Notes: generated from the letters alone by a model not told the origin. 64,000 nt of DNA from Algivirga pacifica (GCF_039543525.1 NZ_BAABJX010000020.1:62001-126000); one strand, 5' to 3'; positions 52,518-62,827 are shown, counted from the stretch's first letter. Translations and numbers: made by a program.

Positions 52518-55500
52518 TTATATCTCCAATCCCACCACCGTGACGTCGTCACGTTGTTCCTCTTCTCCTTTATATTGTTCAAAAATCAATGGCAATGTTT
52601 TGTCTAATAATCCGAGGGGTTTATCTACATTGGCCTGTAAAACTGTCAGCAACATTGGTGTCCCCAACTTTTTACCACTCTTTTCGCCCACCTGGTCAAT
52701 GTACCCATCTGTGTAGAAGAACAAGCGATCTCCATTTTTCAAGGATAGCTCCTGATCTTCAAATACTTTATCACTCTTTTTACCTCCAATGGCTTTTCGC
52801 CCGGTAGTTCTTCGGTGCAATATCCCCGTTGCTTTTTCATAATGGAAGAAATTCATTTTCCCTCCAGAGTAACATAGATGATATCCTTCCTCTGTTTTCT
52901 CAAAAAAGCATAAACAAATGTCCATACCATCGGTATTTCCCGACTCTGGCTGTCGCAATACCTTCATGGTATTCTCATGAAGGTGTTGTAAGATAATCGA
53001 TGGACTGGATAGCTTCCACTCACCAACAAAACGGTTGAGGGAATTGGCTTGCAATACAGACATCAAAGCTCCGGGTACTCCATGCCCGGTACAATCTGCC
53101 ATTGCAAAACATAATTTATCTTCCATCTCCAAAGACCAGTAAAAATCGCCGGATACAATATGTTTTGGGCGGTAGAAAAGGAATGTATCCTTAAAAAACT
53201 TCTTGAGGAATGATGGTTTAGGAAGAATTGTTTCCTGAATCGTCTGTGCATAATTCAATCCTGAAACGATCAGTTCATTCTGATGCCCTAGTTTTTGGTT
53301 CGCTTCTTCCAGTGCAATATTATGTTTTGCCAACTCATCCCTTTTCACTTCCAACTCCTCATTTTGCTTCAAAAGGTCCTTGGACTGCTCCAACAACAAG
53401 GCTGACTGCTGGTCCAATACCTTATTCTTTTGGTCTAACTCTTTGGCTTGCTCCAACAACAAGTCACTTCGCTCCTTAACTCTTTGCTCCAAAATCACCC
53501 CTCTTTCCTTAACGCGATTCAATCGCCATCTTAGCAACATAATCATCGCCATTATTCCTATTAGCAAGAGTAAGAGTTTGAACCATAAGGTTTCCCAGTA
53601 TGCAGGTAGAATAACTACCTCCAAGCTCGCTCCTTTCTCATTCCAGGTATTATCATGATTAGAAGCTTTCACTCGAAATGTGTATTCACCAAAAGGAATA
53701 TTGGTATACTTCGCTCTTGGGATGGTGGTTCTTACCCAATCTTTATCAAATCCCTCTAATTTATAAAGGTATTGGTTCTTCTCTGTATTGATATAACTCA
53801 ATGCTGCGAATTCAATCGAAAAAGAAGACTGATCCGATTTCAGGGTAATAGCATCTGTATAAAGCAAAGAAGTATCCAATATACCATACTCATCTCCAAC
53901 TTGTACTTCATCCTTCCCCACCGTCAAATGGGTCAATGCTACAGGAGGTATATAAGTATTAAAGTATACTCGTTCCGGATAAAAACTATTAAAGCCTTTT
54001 ACTCCACCAAAGTACATCTTCCCTGAAGATGATTTCATATAAGCCCCATAACGGAACTCATTACTTTGCAAGCCATCCTTTACCTTATAAGAGGTGAAGC
54101 TTTCTGTCGAGAGGTCCAACATGGAAATCCCTTGGTTCGTGCTGATCCACAGTTTCCCTGAAGCATCTTCCAATATTCCGTAAACCGTATTATTAGGCAA
54201 TCCATCTTTCTCTCCATATTGCTTAACAAACTCTCCTTTTTTATGGTCAAACAATAACAATCCCCCTCCATAAGATCCTACCCAAAAATTATTGTGGCTA
54301 TCAATGAACATACAAGAAAGCATATTTCCAATACGAGGAATATCTAGATCATCCCCCGGAAAATAACGCTTAAATACACCTTTATTTTCATCCGTCATCA
54401 ATGCCAACCCATAATATGTACTGACCCAAAGTAAGCCTTCCTGATCACGAAGTACTCCTGACACACTATTACTAGGCAATACATCCCAGCGCCCTACCTC
54501 TTCTTGAAAGTTCTCAAACGTTTCTTTTTTAGGATCAAAATGAGACAGCCCACCGTTGTTCAAACCTAACCAAAGGGTACCATCGACATCGGGATAAATC
54601 ACTCTAATATCATTAGACGGTAAGCCTTTTTCTTCTTGCTTCTTATATTGCTTCAGTAGACCTTTCTTTAGATCAATAAAATTTAAGCCATTAGCATACG
54701 TCCCTACCCAAGCCTTGTTATTACCCGCATATAAGAAAGAAAGTATCACCTTATCTTCTAAGAATTGTGACCCTTTCTTATGGTGTAGTACCCCATTTTG
54801 GTCTATCACATGGATTCCTCCTCCATCAGTCCCTACCCAAACTTGTCTATCCTCATCCTCCATAAAAGACAGCACCACATTATTAGCCAGTGCCCCCTTT
54901 CCCTTATCTGTTTGTGTATAAAGCTCAAACCTACTGATAAAAGGATCTGTAAAATAAATCCCCTTGGACACACTCCCTAACCACAATCTTTCTCCTACTC
55001 CTTCTATGATTGTGTAAATAGGATTATCAATACTCTTAACAGGCTCAAACTCCTTGCTCCCCTTTCTTAACAGGCTCGCTCCTTCTTGGTGTCCTACCCA
55101 AAGGCTCCCCCTCGTATCTTCATAGACTGTCCATATCGTACGTCCTCCTGTTGTTTTAAATACACTTCCCTTCTGTCCAAAATGTCTTATTTCCCCTGAT
55201 GATATTTGAATCTCAGCCAATCCATTATCTAAGCCTACCCAAAGGACTGACTTTTCTTTATTGGCTGAAAAATGAGTGATATTCCCCATCAGCTGACCCA
55301 TTTTATCTTTCAGAGTGGTGTACTTCTCAAAGGTCTTTGTGTCCTCCTGATAAGTATAAATCTCCTGAGGGGTAGCAAACCAAAGTCGTCCTTCTGCATC
55401 TTCCAGGATAAATCGAATATCCTTTATAGGAGTATTGGCATTATTATCCGAAAAAAAGATCGCCTTGTTTTTTTGATCAAGGTGTTCTATTAAATATACA

Positions 55501-55958
55501 CCACTATAAGCCCCAATCCATATTCTTCCTTTAGCATCTACGAAAGTACAGTTATAACGATCCGATTCATTCAGCATACCGAGTCGGTCATTCAACCAGG
55601 TAAAACGCTCTGTTTTTGTATTGTAACGGCTCACCCCTCCTCCTTCTGTACAGATCAACAAATCAGTATTTCCGGCCTTATGCAAATCAATAACCCTATT
55701 GGAGCGAAAGCCCCCTTCTTCATTCTCCACCTTGAACACTTCAAAGGAAGTTCCGTCATAACGAAGCAGTCCATCATTCGTTCCAATCCAGAAAAAGCCC
55801 TTCTCGTCAAACAGTATATCCGAGATATGATTGTTTGTCAATCCATCTGCCGTTGTCAACTGCCCATAAGCAAGCTGGTCTTCCTGGGCTTGTACAGGAA
55901 AGGAAAACAGTAATAAAATGGAAAGAAAAATACTCGGATATCTGTAGTTCACAATCAT
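52518..55958 (-). CDS. Reg_prop/Y_Y_Y sensor with SpoIIE-type phosphatase output (first of pair)
   Basis: 1146 residues, same order of parts as its neighbour: signal peptide (1-24), regulator-propeller repeats, Y_Y_Y (about 715-780, SYINTEKNQYLYKLEGFDKDW), transmembrane helix (about 785-810), coiled coil and phosphatase with VSGDFYW, ADCTGHGVPGALMS, YTDGYIDQ and QRDDVTVVG. The two proteins are clearly paralogues from a tandem duplication and probably sense different ligands, given divergence in the propeller. A TACATTTG box lies upstream near 56043. Confidence 0.88.
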   Translation of the reverse strand: MIVNYRYPSIFLSILLLFSFPVQAQEDQLAYGQLTTADGLTNNHISDILFDEKGFFWIGTNDGLLRYDGTSFEVFKVENEEGGFRSNRVIDLHKAGNTDLLICTEGGGVSRYNTKTERFTWLNDRLGMLNESDRYNCTFVDAKGRIWIGAYSGVYLIEHLDQKNKAIFFSDNNANTPIKDIRFILEDAEGRLWFATPQEIYTYQEDTKTFEKYTTLKDKMGQLMGNITHFSANKEKSVLWVGLDNGLAEIQISSGEIRHFGQKGSVFKTTGGRTIWTVYEDTRGSLWVGHQEGASLLRKGSKEFEPVKSIDNPIYTIIEGVGERLWLGSVSKGIYFTDPFISRFELYTQTDKGKGALANNVVLSFMEDEDRQVWVGTDGGGIHVIDQNGVLHHKKGSQFLEDKVILSFLYAGNNKAWVGTYANGLNFIDLKKGLLKQYKKQEEKGLPSNDIRVIYPDVDGTLWLGLNNGGLSHFDPKKETFENFQEEVGRWDVLPSNSVSGVLRDQEGLLWVSTYYGLALMTDENKGVFKRYFPGDDLDIPRIGNMLSCMFIDSHNNFWVGSYGGGLLLFDHKKGEFVKQYGEKDGLPNNTVYGILEDASGKLWISTNQGISMLDLSTESFTSYKVKDGLQSNEFRYGAYMKSSSGKMYFGGVKGFNSFYPERVYFNTYIPPVALTHLTVGKDEVQVGDEYGILDTSLLYTDAITLKSDQSSFSIEFAALSYINTEKNQYLYKLEGFDKDWVRTTIPRAKYTNIPFGEYTFRVKASNHDNTWNEKGASLEVVILPAYWETLWFKLLLLLIGIMAMIMLLRWRLNRVKERGVILEQRVKERSDLLLEQAKELDQKNKVLDQQSALLLEQSKDLLKQNEELEVKRDELAKHNIALEEANQKLGHQNELIVSGLNYAQTIQETILPKPSFLKKFFKDTFLFYRPKHIVSGDFYWSLEMEDKLCFAMADCTGHGVPGALMSVLQANSLNRFVGEWKLSSPSIILQHLHENTMKVLRQPESGNTDGMDICLCFFEKTEEGYHLCYSGGKMNFFHYEKATGILHRRTTGRKAIGGKKSDKVFEDQELSLKNGDRLFFYTDGYIDQVGEKSGKKLGTPMLLTVLQANVDKPLGLLDKTLPLIFEQYKGEEEQRDDVTVVGLEI

Positions 55959-56042
55959 TTTTATCTTTAGTCAAAAAAGAAATACATTCTACCAAGCAGC
56001 ATAATGTATTTTCATATGATAAATATTAATAAAAAGTTCTTC

Positions 56043-56050
56043 CAAATGTA
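56043..56050 (-). promoter_or_regulatory. possible -7 box of the Reg_prop/SpoIIE operon
   Basis: Reverse-strand TACATTTG matches the Bacteroidota -7 consensus TAnnTTTG and lies 85 bases upstream of the operon's ATG. No convincing TTG was found 17-23 bases further upstream, so support is partial. Confidence 0.35.
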
Positions 56051-56151
56051 ACAATACCATTATTTTTTATAAAAAAATAGCCATTTTCAGGGAGGGTACA
56101 TTTTTAAATAGACAGTGCATCACTTTGAAGGATAATAGGTACTGTACCAAT

Positions 56152-56211
56152 GGGCGACCAAATGGGGTCGCCCCTACCTTTTACCTTTTACCTTTTACCT
56201 TTTACCTTTTA
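56152..56211. repeat. GGGCGACC/GGTCGCCC hairpin plus (TTTTACC) heptamers
   Basis: An 8-bp perfect stem (56152-56173) with its own loop, different from the hairpins at 16955 and 25154 but the same layout, is followed by about five TTTTACC units. No gene is supported here. Confidence 0.88.
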
Positions 56212-56347
56212 ATATGACCTATGTTTTCACTAATCCAAGAATTTGTTCGTTATCTTAATATGATCTAGTGACAAGTGCGTATATGAGCGTATTTTGTCTC
56301 ATTTTTCGATCAGTATAATTGAAATAACACCAAAAATAGATAATAGG

Positions 56348-57568
56348 ATGATGCAATTACGCCAATTGATAATTAGGAAGCCTTACCTACTTCTAATTCC
56401 AATGGTACTTTTTTTAGCAGGTGGCTTTTTGTTATGGTACTCTTTTTTTAAATCAGAAAAAACCTTTGAAAAAAATAGATATGAGATATACACAGACTAC
56501 GTAGAAGATAACATAAAAATAGATATCCCGTCACACCTTTCTAACCAACAGCAAGTCATCATTGAATTGCCGATTTTGGACTTGGACAAATATGAAACAC
56601 AAATCATCAATAAGCAGAAGAAAATAAATGCATTGAACCAAAATATCATGCACTTATGGGATGCTCAAAACGAGGGGAAAGATATTGTTATTGAGGTCTT
56701 AGAGGAAATGGTAACAGAAGCTGAAAAAATCAAACACAGCTATGAAATCAGTAAAAAAGTAACGGATCTATATCTACAACAAGGAAAGCACTATACAACC
56801 GCTCCTGCAGCAGTACAAAGTAAGATCAACCGACTGCGCCTTTATCAGGAACAACATATCCAAAGCTATGAAAACCTAGCGGGTGCTTGTGAGGAGATGT
56901 TACTCTATGTCAAGGATGCTTCTGAAGAAGTATTTGACTATAGCAGAGGAGAGTTACTCTATGTGCAATTACAAGAAGCGCAGTCTTTTCTCTTTTCCTC
57001 AGCCCAAGAGATTGTGATAAGCATGTACCAGATCGAAAATCTCTACAATCGATTAAGGCCGGAAGAACAACCTTGGTTCAAGAATAATATGGACCCCCTA
57101 TACATTGCTTTGCAAGATCTTCTATTACAAGACATTATCATTGACAAGGAAGACTTAAAGTTCGCTGAGCAACAAGTGTTATTCAAAAAGGGTACTTCTG
57201 TAGCAGGAGAGTATCTCAATGGATTACACCCTGTTTCTCAAGCTCATGTACAGCTCGAAAATATTAAAGAAGAGGTAAAGGAACTCTCGAATAAAAAAGA
57301 GCAAGTTTCATCTCTACTACAAGGACGTAGTGTAGAGCTAGTCAAAGATGTTAGAGTTGGTGTAGGACAAACAAAAAAGCTATTGAAAATTACTCAGGAC
57401 TCTTTAAAGCTCAATGGCCCTGTTAGCTATTGGTACCTGACGCTTTCCCCTCTATCGGAAGGAAATACAACCTTACAGTTTAATGGAAGTATAGCCATCA
57501 AGGATCTAAACACACAGGAAACACATTTTTTGAAGACCTTCATCAATAAGGCGATAGTGGTTGAATAG
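56348..57568 (+). CDS. membrane-anchored coiled-coil protein, function unknown
   Basis: 406 residues from the ATG at 56348; an in-frame TTG 54 bases upstream gives no better N-terminus. One hydrophobic helix near the start (about 14-35, YLLLIPMVLFLAGGFLLWYSFF) then long helical segments rich in Lys, Glu and Gln (about 60-170, 270-330) with IINKQKKINALNQNIMHLWDAQ and ELSNKKEQVSSLLQGR, typical of coiled coils. The C-terminal ~60 residues (SYWYLTLSPLSEGNTTLQFNGSI) look beta-stranded. No family recognised; perhaps an envelope scaffold. The stop is the start of the GTTGAG hairpin series. Confidence 0.6.
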   Translation: MMQLRQLIIRKPYLLLIPMVLFLAGGFLLWYSFFKSEKTFEKNRYEIYTDYVEDNIKIDIPSHLSNQQQVIIELPILDLDKYETQIINKQKKINALNQNIMHLWDAQNEGKDIVIEVLEEMVTEAEKIKHSYEISKKVTDLYLQQGKHYTTAPAAVQSKINRLRLYQEQHIQSYENLAGACEEMLLYVKDASEEVFDYSRGELLYVQLQEAQSFLFSSAQEIVISMYQIENLYNRLRPEEQPWFKNNMDPLYIALQDLLLQDIIIDKEDLKFAEQQVLFKKGTSVAGEYLNGLHPVSQAHVQLENIKEEVKELSNKKEQVSSLLQGRSVELVKDVRVGVGQTKKLLKITQDSLKLNGPVSYWYLTLSPLSEGNTTLQFNGSIAIKDLNTQETHFLKTFINKAIVVE

Positions 57569-57631
57569 TTGAGGCCACTTGTGTGGCTTGTTGAGCGCTT
57601 CGCTGTTGAGATTCACCTTCGGTGAGTTGAG
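57568..57631. repeat. three small hairpins separated by GTTGAG
   Basis: From the stop codon: GTTGAG-GCCAC(TTGT)GTGGC-TT-GTTGAG-CGC-TTC-GCT-GTTGAG-ATT-CACC(TTC)GGTG-A-GTTGAG. Stems differ, but spacer and loop style stay the same. The complementary version with CTCAAC spacers is at 19251-19310. Confidence 0.85.
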
Positions 57632-57679
57632 TTCGTTTATGCTAATGGTCTAAACACTAAGCGTTCTGATAGAAATAAA

Positions 57680-57985
57680 GGTGCTACTTCCAAATGGATA
57701 AAGGAGGAAGGAAGAAGGATAAAGGATTACCATCCATAGGTTCCTATTCCTTTATCCTTCTTCCTTAAACCCCTTAAAAGTAGCTCTTAACTATAAGTTT
57801 ACTTGGCGTTCAGTCCACTGGTGACTTGATTGCTAAAGCATTTAATTTTTAGTGTAAAGTGTAGGGGTGTAAAGTATAGAACTTTAAATTTTACATTCTA
57901 CACTTCTACACAAAAAAAAGAGCGCAAAGTATTCTTCATCAAGTTTGAATACTTTGCACTCCTAACTCCAGACTCCAGACTAAAT
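57680..57985. other. degenerate palindromic and heptamer tracts before the LamG protein stop
   Basis: GGATAAAGGAGGAAGG... pairs with ...CCTTTATCCTTCTTCC near 57760, then a run of 7-base-like units (AGTGTAA AGTGTAG GGGTGTA) from about 57845 and CTCCAGACTCCAGACT near 57965. These resemble the other heptamer families. No gene was seen. Confidence 0.5.
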
Positions 57986-60900
57986 TCAGTTGGCAACTAT
58001 AATCTTACCGTTGACTGGAGCTTTTCCATCGATAGTAATCTGATAGATATATACGCCGCTTTTCACTCTTGCCCCATCATCTCCTATCACATCCCAAGTG
58101 AAAGTACTTCTTCCTCCCAAAGTAGTTCCTTGATAGAGTTGTTTTACCTTCCTACCGGTAATATCCATAATAGATACCGACAAGTCTGTTTGTGCCGTTT
58201 GTAATGGTAATATCACTTCCAACTGTGTACTGCTTACTGCTGGATTTGGATAAACATTTACCGGCAACATTCCCTTGGCTAATAACTGATCGGCCAACTC
58301 TTCACTATTCCCGTAAAGCACGGTATAGGTAGCAGAAGCCGTTACTTGTTGGTATTGCTGTTGCACGCCCATATCGATCACCTTTTGCTGCTGTTCATCC
58401 AACAACAATAGTTGTTTTCCTAGAGGCAGTTCAGGCTTATTCCATTTCAGTGTCATTCCATTTCCATCTACTGAGGCAAAACGTACTTTCCATTCCTCTT
58501 TATCTGACAATGGAACAATATCCCCAATGACTGCTTCTCCTTCTAGTTCAGCTCTTTCAAAGGTTACTTTTGGAAGATTATCTAACAACATAGGAGCCAT
58601 TTTAAGGTCTCTACCATCCAATGACTTGGAGGCTTTTTCGTGCATACCCAAGAAGGCTGTTTCATGCCATAGTTCTCCTTGCTTCACGGACATAGAGAGT
58701 TTCCATTGCTGTGAAGCCGCAGTTCTGACAAATCCTTCCTCACTATACAGCATCGCTACAGGGTAAATATCTATTTGAACGTCTGAAAAACTTCTGTTTT
58801 CCACAAAATACCCTTCAAAAGGAGACATAACACTCCTATTATCTACCCCATAATTCCAAGTCAACAGGTCGTAAGAAATATCATTGATTAACGTTACTCC
58901 CAATGCTTCATTGCCATCCTCAAAGGCCCAATCTGCATTCAGATCAATAATTCTACCCCAATTGATCTCATAGTTAAATGGAATAGAGACCATGTTCCAC
59001 CCTGGCTTAAGCGTCAAGGTAAATGGCTTCATTCCTTGCTCATCCCATTTACCAACACCTGTAGCAGTTTCTGTCGTCATATAAGGGGATGGTAGGTCTG
59101 TATAATCACTCATTAAGGCCCAATACGCTTTCCCCGGCTGTATTACGGATGAAGCACTTAGGTCACGATAAGTATTCCCACTCCATTCCACTATTCTCCA
59201 TCTACTCTTATCAGTCTCTCCCAAGTTAGGGAATAGGTCAGACACTCTCATACGCTTATCTTGCTCCGCAAATGGTATAGAGAAGATGCTATAATCATCC
59301 TGATCAAGCCCTATGCCCATAAAGTCTACAAAGTTATATAGTCCTTGGTCATACGTCTGATAACGAAGGTAATAATCCTCCTCAGGGAAGGTCAATACTT
59401 GTCCATTGGTCAACTCGATGATAAAGTCATAGTATACTCCAAAATTGGAAGAACCGAAAGTCGTCACCTCGAAACGGCCTCCACCCAATGGAGACATCGT
59501 GTAAGTCGAAGGAAGATCTCCCGTAAAGTAATCGTCTGTAGAGATCACATTCAGTTCTACACGTTGTATATTTTCACCCTGAGCAAACTGAATAGCGTAA
59601 ACATCGTTCACTATATTGTTAGTATTTTCATTCAATTGCTCTGTTTGACTCACATCAATAAGATCTTCCAACACGATAGGCACTGCCCCAGGCTGTAAAT
59701 CATAATTATAAACCATGCTTACTTCATCACTCAAAAGCGCACGGTCAAAAATTCTTAATTGACCTACGTTACCACCCAAGGCTTTATTGGAATAATAAGC
59801 AGTTGCAGTAACCAAATCCTGCCCAACTACGGCAGAGCTTACTCCTAAAACAGTATTATCTGCACCTGTATCAGAATCCAATAGTGATCCATCCAGATAG
59901 AAAGAAAGCGTTGTACCGTCTCTTGTTACAGTAATATGGTGATACGCTAAGTCTTCTACAGTATTACCATAAAACCAATAAGGCTGATCATTGATACTTA
60001 CGACCCATGCATCACCCCCTTCATTATACTCTATATTTAACACATCAGCAACCGAAGCGCTAAAAGCTGAAAACACCGTATTTCCGGAAAAGGCAAACGT
60101 ATCAAAACGCACCCATGCAGACAAGGTGAAATTTCCATTACCATTTACAACCTCTGCCGGGATTGCTACAGCATCTTGCGCATTATCGCCAATAAATAAT
60201 TCACTTTCAAGAATATAAGCACCCCCTAAGGAAGTAGCATCATAATCATTTCCACTTCTATCGGTAAAATCTTCTCTAAATGGATAATGTGCCACCAAAC
60301 CATCAATCAACAACCCTTCTGTCGTCACTTCCTGTGTCGCTGACCAAGCGGTAAAACCATCTCCATCAAAAGCCGTTGCACGCACGTAATATGTAGTCCC
60401 CGGCTTCAGGTTATTAACTTGATAAGGAGTAAACGCATTGGATTCATCGAACACTATCGTTGAAAAATCCATTTGATCTGACACCTGTAACCAAATCTTC
60501 TGTGCTCCAACCACTTCATCCCAAGAAACCTCAAAACCGTTTTCCGTTACATTGGTAGGCACATTCAATACCGGAGGCTTCACTGCCACAATCTCAGAAG
60601 TAGTTCCATTATAGTTTAGGTCATAGCCAAATCCAGACTCATCCGGTGTAGCATAATCATCTCCTCCAAAGTGCGTTGAAGCATTCATCGGCCAGTAACC
60701 TACCAATCCTGTCTGTGGTAAGTCTAAGGTAGTCGTTACATTATCCCTAATTTCCTTACTCGTTCGAATATCATCCCATAAACGAATCTCATCTACATAA
60801 GCCTCTTCATTTGGCACTGCAAAGAAACTTGAGGAAGGTATTCCGCTCCATTGTGCTGCTGGCACAGAGAGTACCACAACACCATCCATATAAATCGTAA

Positions 60901-62521
60901 GCATCTTTTTATGGTAAGTAAAAGCAAAGTGATACCAACGATCAGTCTGAAACCCTCCATGCTCACGCATATCAAAAGCATAAAAAAGATCTTTATTTGA
61001 AAAACCATTATCCATCCCATCGCCAAGGTATACTTCCATTACCTCCCTTCCATCATCTGCTAGATGGTATTGCAACTTGAAAAAGTCTCCATCTGCCAAT
61101 ACCATCCAATACCCCGTACTTTGTGGCACAAACTGAGGGTTATAAAGCATCTCAAAAGTCATCCCATTCGAGAAAGTAGATCCTGCCCAGGTATCATTAC
61201 GAAAATCTATACCCTCCCCATATCCTCTATGAGAACTTGGTGTTAACGCAGGCATTGGATTCTGCGCCCACTCCAACATGTAGTTATTGTTCGGTGATAT
61301 CATAGCACCATCTACTTCTGCTTGACCTGAGATCCAACCATACATGCGAATATGACTTCCATTCGGGGCCACATCAAACGCATAAATACTATCATGGTCC
61401 TGCGCTCCAAACTGCTTTATCCACAACAGGTTTCCTGTTGCATTGGAAATTTTAGCCAGGAAGATATCATTATCTCCTTTACTACTCATCGTTACGCCAT
61501 CCCACGACCAGGCATTTCTAAAGTTTGCTGCAAGAAAGATATTTCCTTGCTGATCAGTGGCCATACGAAGGCCTCCTCCATCATCACCAATCCCACCAAC
61601 AGACTTTTGGTATACCCATGCATTACTTGATGGATTCCATTTTCCAATAAAAATCTGTACTGCATTACTGGTCGTATAATAATTTGCGACAACCAAAAAG
61701 TTACCGTCAGGGCCTCTGGCTATTTGGATATCGTCTGTTTGAACCTCATTAGGGAGAAGCCCTAGATTAGTTCCTTCTGTTAAGGTAGCTGGATCCAGAT
61801 CAGCTCCTATATTTCCGTCATGACCAGTCAAGTATAACTTTCCTAACGGAGATTGATATACACGTCTCCACCCTGCGTACTGCTGATAAGTCATCAAGTT
61901 GAAGTTCGCCTCATCAAACTTACCTATGAAATAATCTCCGTTCGCCGGGTCGATCGTTACTCCATCAACAGAAATCGTCTGAAAAATCCCAAAGGAAAAA
62001 ATAATATTCCCATCACTGCCTACAGCAATTTGTCTATTAGCCGCTCCCCCTTGTATCGGAAAGTTCTTAAACTTGACAATATTACCTTCTGCATCATAGC
62101 GAATAATAAACTGATCACCTTCAGATCCCGTCGTGGAATTGTAAATCGTTCCACCTACATTTAATTGACCTCGGAAATCACCCATCGCTACAATCTCCCC
62201 AGTACTTTCATCTACTTCAATTTGCAGAAAAATATAGTGGTCTCCAGCGTTTACTATACTGATTATATCAGTCCTTGCGATCAAAGCGCCTCCCTTATCG
62301 TATGTTAATATACCTAAGCCTTCTTCATAATACTCACCTACATATAACTTTCCGTTAGAGGTATAGTTCACTGCTGTCGCAAATTGCTCTCCTTGTTTCA
62401 CTAAAGGGTAGGTAGGCTCATTAGCCCATAACAAAGCAGGAGCTAGCATCATCAAGCAAGCCAACCATAAGCCTACTAATGAACCGCTCCTCTGATTGGA
62501 TTGAGCATTCATAAATCTCAT
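57986..62521 (-). CDS. large T9SS-exported LamG/Fn3 surface protein
   Basis: 1511 residues. Signal peptide (about 15-34, LVGLWLACLMMLAPALLWAN), then an N-terminal half of repeated strands about 60 residues long (35-420, GEYYEEGLGILTYDKGGALIARTD, KISNATGNLLWIKQFGAQDHDS, like SBBP/beta-propeller repeats), a LamG-like domain (about 440-610), a fibronectin type III domain (about 650-740), a second LamG-like domain (about 745-935), a poorly defined region, and a type A T9SS sorting domain (about 1425-1511, VNVYPNPAVSSTQLEV to GKIIVAN). Likely a surface-anchored carbohydrate- or peptide-binding protein. No catalytic motif seen. Confidence 0.87.
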   Translation of the reverse strand: MRFMNAQSNQRSGSLVGLWLACLMMLAPALLWANEPTYPLVKQGEQFATAVNYTSNGKLYVGEYYEEGLGILTYDKGGALIARTDIISIVNAGDHYIFLQIEVDESTGEIVAMGDFRGQLNVGGTIYNSTTGSEGDQFIIRYDAEGNIVKFKNFPIQGGAANRQIAVGSDGNIIFSFGIFQTISVDGVTIDPANGDYFIGKFDEANFNLMTYQQYAGWRRVYQSPLGKLYLTGHDGNIGADLDPATLTEGTNLGLLPNEVQTDDIQIARGPDGNFLVVANYYTTSNAVQIFIGKWNPSSNAWVYQKSVGGIGDDGGGLRMATDQQGNIFLAANFRNAWSWDGVTMSSKGDNDIFLAKISNATGNLLWIKQFGAQDHDSIYAFDVAPNGSHIRMYGWISGQAEVDGAMISPNNNYMLEWAQNPMPALTPSSHRGYGEGIDFRNDTWAGSTFSNGMTFEMLYNPQFVPQSTGYWMVLADGDFFKLQYHLADDGREVMEVYLGDGMDNGFSNKDLFYAFDMREHGGFQTDRWYHFAFTYHKKMLTIYMDGVVVLSVPAAQWSGIPSSSFFAVPNEEAYVDEIRLWDDIRTSKEIRDNVTTTLDLPQTGLVGYWPMNASTHFGGDDYATPDESGFGYDLNYNGTTSEIVAVKPPVLNVPTNVTENGFEVSWDEVVGAQKIWLQVSDQMDFSTIVFDESNAFTPYQVNNLKPGTTYYVRATAFDGDGFTAWSATQEVTTEGLLIDGLVAHYPFREDFTDRSGNDYDATSLGGAYILESELFIGDNAQDAVAIPAEVVNGNGNFTLSAWVRFDTFAFSGNTVFSAFSASVADVLNIEYNEGGDAWVVSINDQPYWFYGNTVEDLAYHHITVTRDGTTLSFYLDGSLLDSDTGADNTVLGVSSAVVGQDLVTATAYYSNKALGGNVGQLRIFDRALLSDEVSMVYNYDLQPGAVPIVLEDLIDVSQTEQLNENTNNIVNDVYAIQFAQGENIQRVELNVISTDDYFTGDLPSTYTMSPLGGGRFEVTTFGSSNFGVYYDFIIELTNGQVLTFPEEDYYLRYQTYDQGLYNFVDFMGIGLDQDDYSIFSIPFAEQDKRMRVSDLFPNLGETDKSRWRIVEWSGNTYRDLSASSVIQPGKAYWALMSDYTDLPSPYMTTETATGVGKWDEQGMKPFTLTLKPGWNMVSIPFNYEINWGRIIDLNADWAFEDGNEALGVTLINDISYDLLTWNYGVDNRSVMSPFEGYFVENRSFSDVQIDIYPVAMLYSEEGFVRTAASQQWKLSMSVKQGELWHETAFLGMHEKASKSLDGRDLKMAPMLLDNLPKVTFERAELEGEAVIGDIVPLSDKEEWKVRFASVDGNGMTLKWNKPELPLGKQLLLLDEQQQKVIDMGVQQQYQQVTASATYTVLYGNSEELADQLLAKGMLPVNVYPNPAVSSTQLEVILPLQTAQTDLSVSIMDITGRKVKQLYQGTTLGGRSTFTWDVIGDDGARVKSGVYIYQITIDGKAPVNGKIIVAN

Positions 62522-62576
62522 TTTAATTGTAGTTTTTAAACGTAAATCAGCTAATCAGAATAATGTAACGTGTGAG

Positions 62577-62606
62577 TAAACTTAAAAAGCAGCACAAAAC
62601 ACACAA
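62577..62606 (-). promoter_or_regulatory. possible promoter of the LamG protein gene
   Basis: On the reverse strand TTG and TAAGTTTA are 19 bases apart, seven of eight bases matching the TAnnTTTG box. The predicted start would give a leader of about 50 bases. Confidence 0.4.
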
Positions 62607-62663
62607 CACGTAACATTCAATAAGATACAATAATACTACAAATTAATCATATTTACATTATAA

Positions 62664-62729
62664 GCAGTGAGCAGTGAGCAGTGAGCAGTGAGCAGTGAGC
62701 AGTGAGCAGTGAGCAGTGAGCAGTGAGCA
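62664..62729. repeat. heptamer array (GCAGTGA), about 9 copies
   Basis: Same unit as the array at 16730-16815, in the same strand direction. It lies upstream of the LamG gene and left of the insertion sequence. The rest of 62522-62827 contains only the promoter-like site above. Confidence 0.93.
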
Positions 62730-62827
62730 AATTGATACTTTATGTATATCATTGCTAGTGTAGTGGTATTTATAATTTTCAATGATCAATTTTTAATTAT
62801 CCAACACCCCTCTTCACTACTGTTCAT

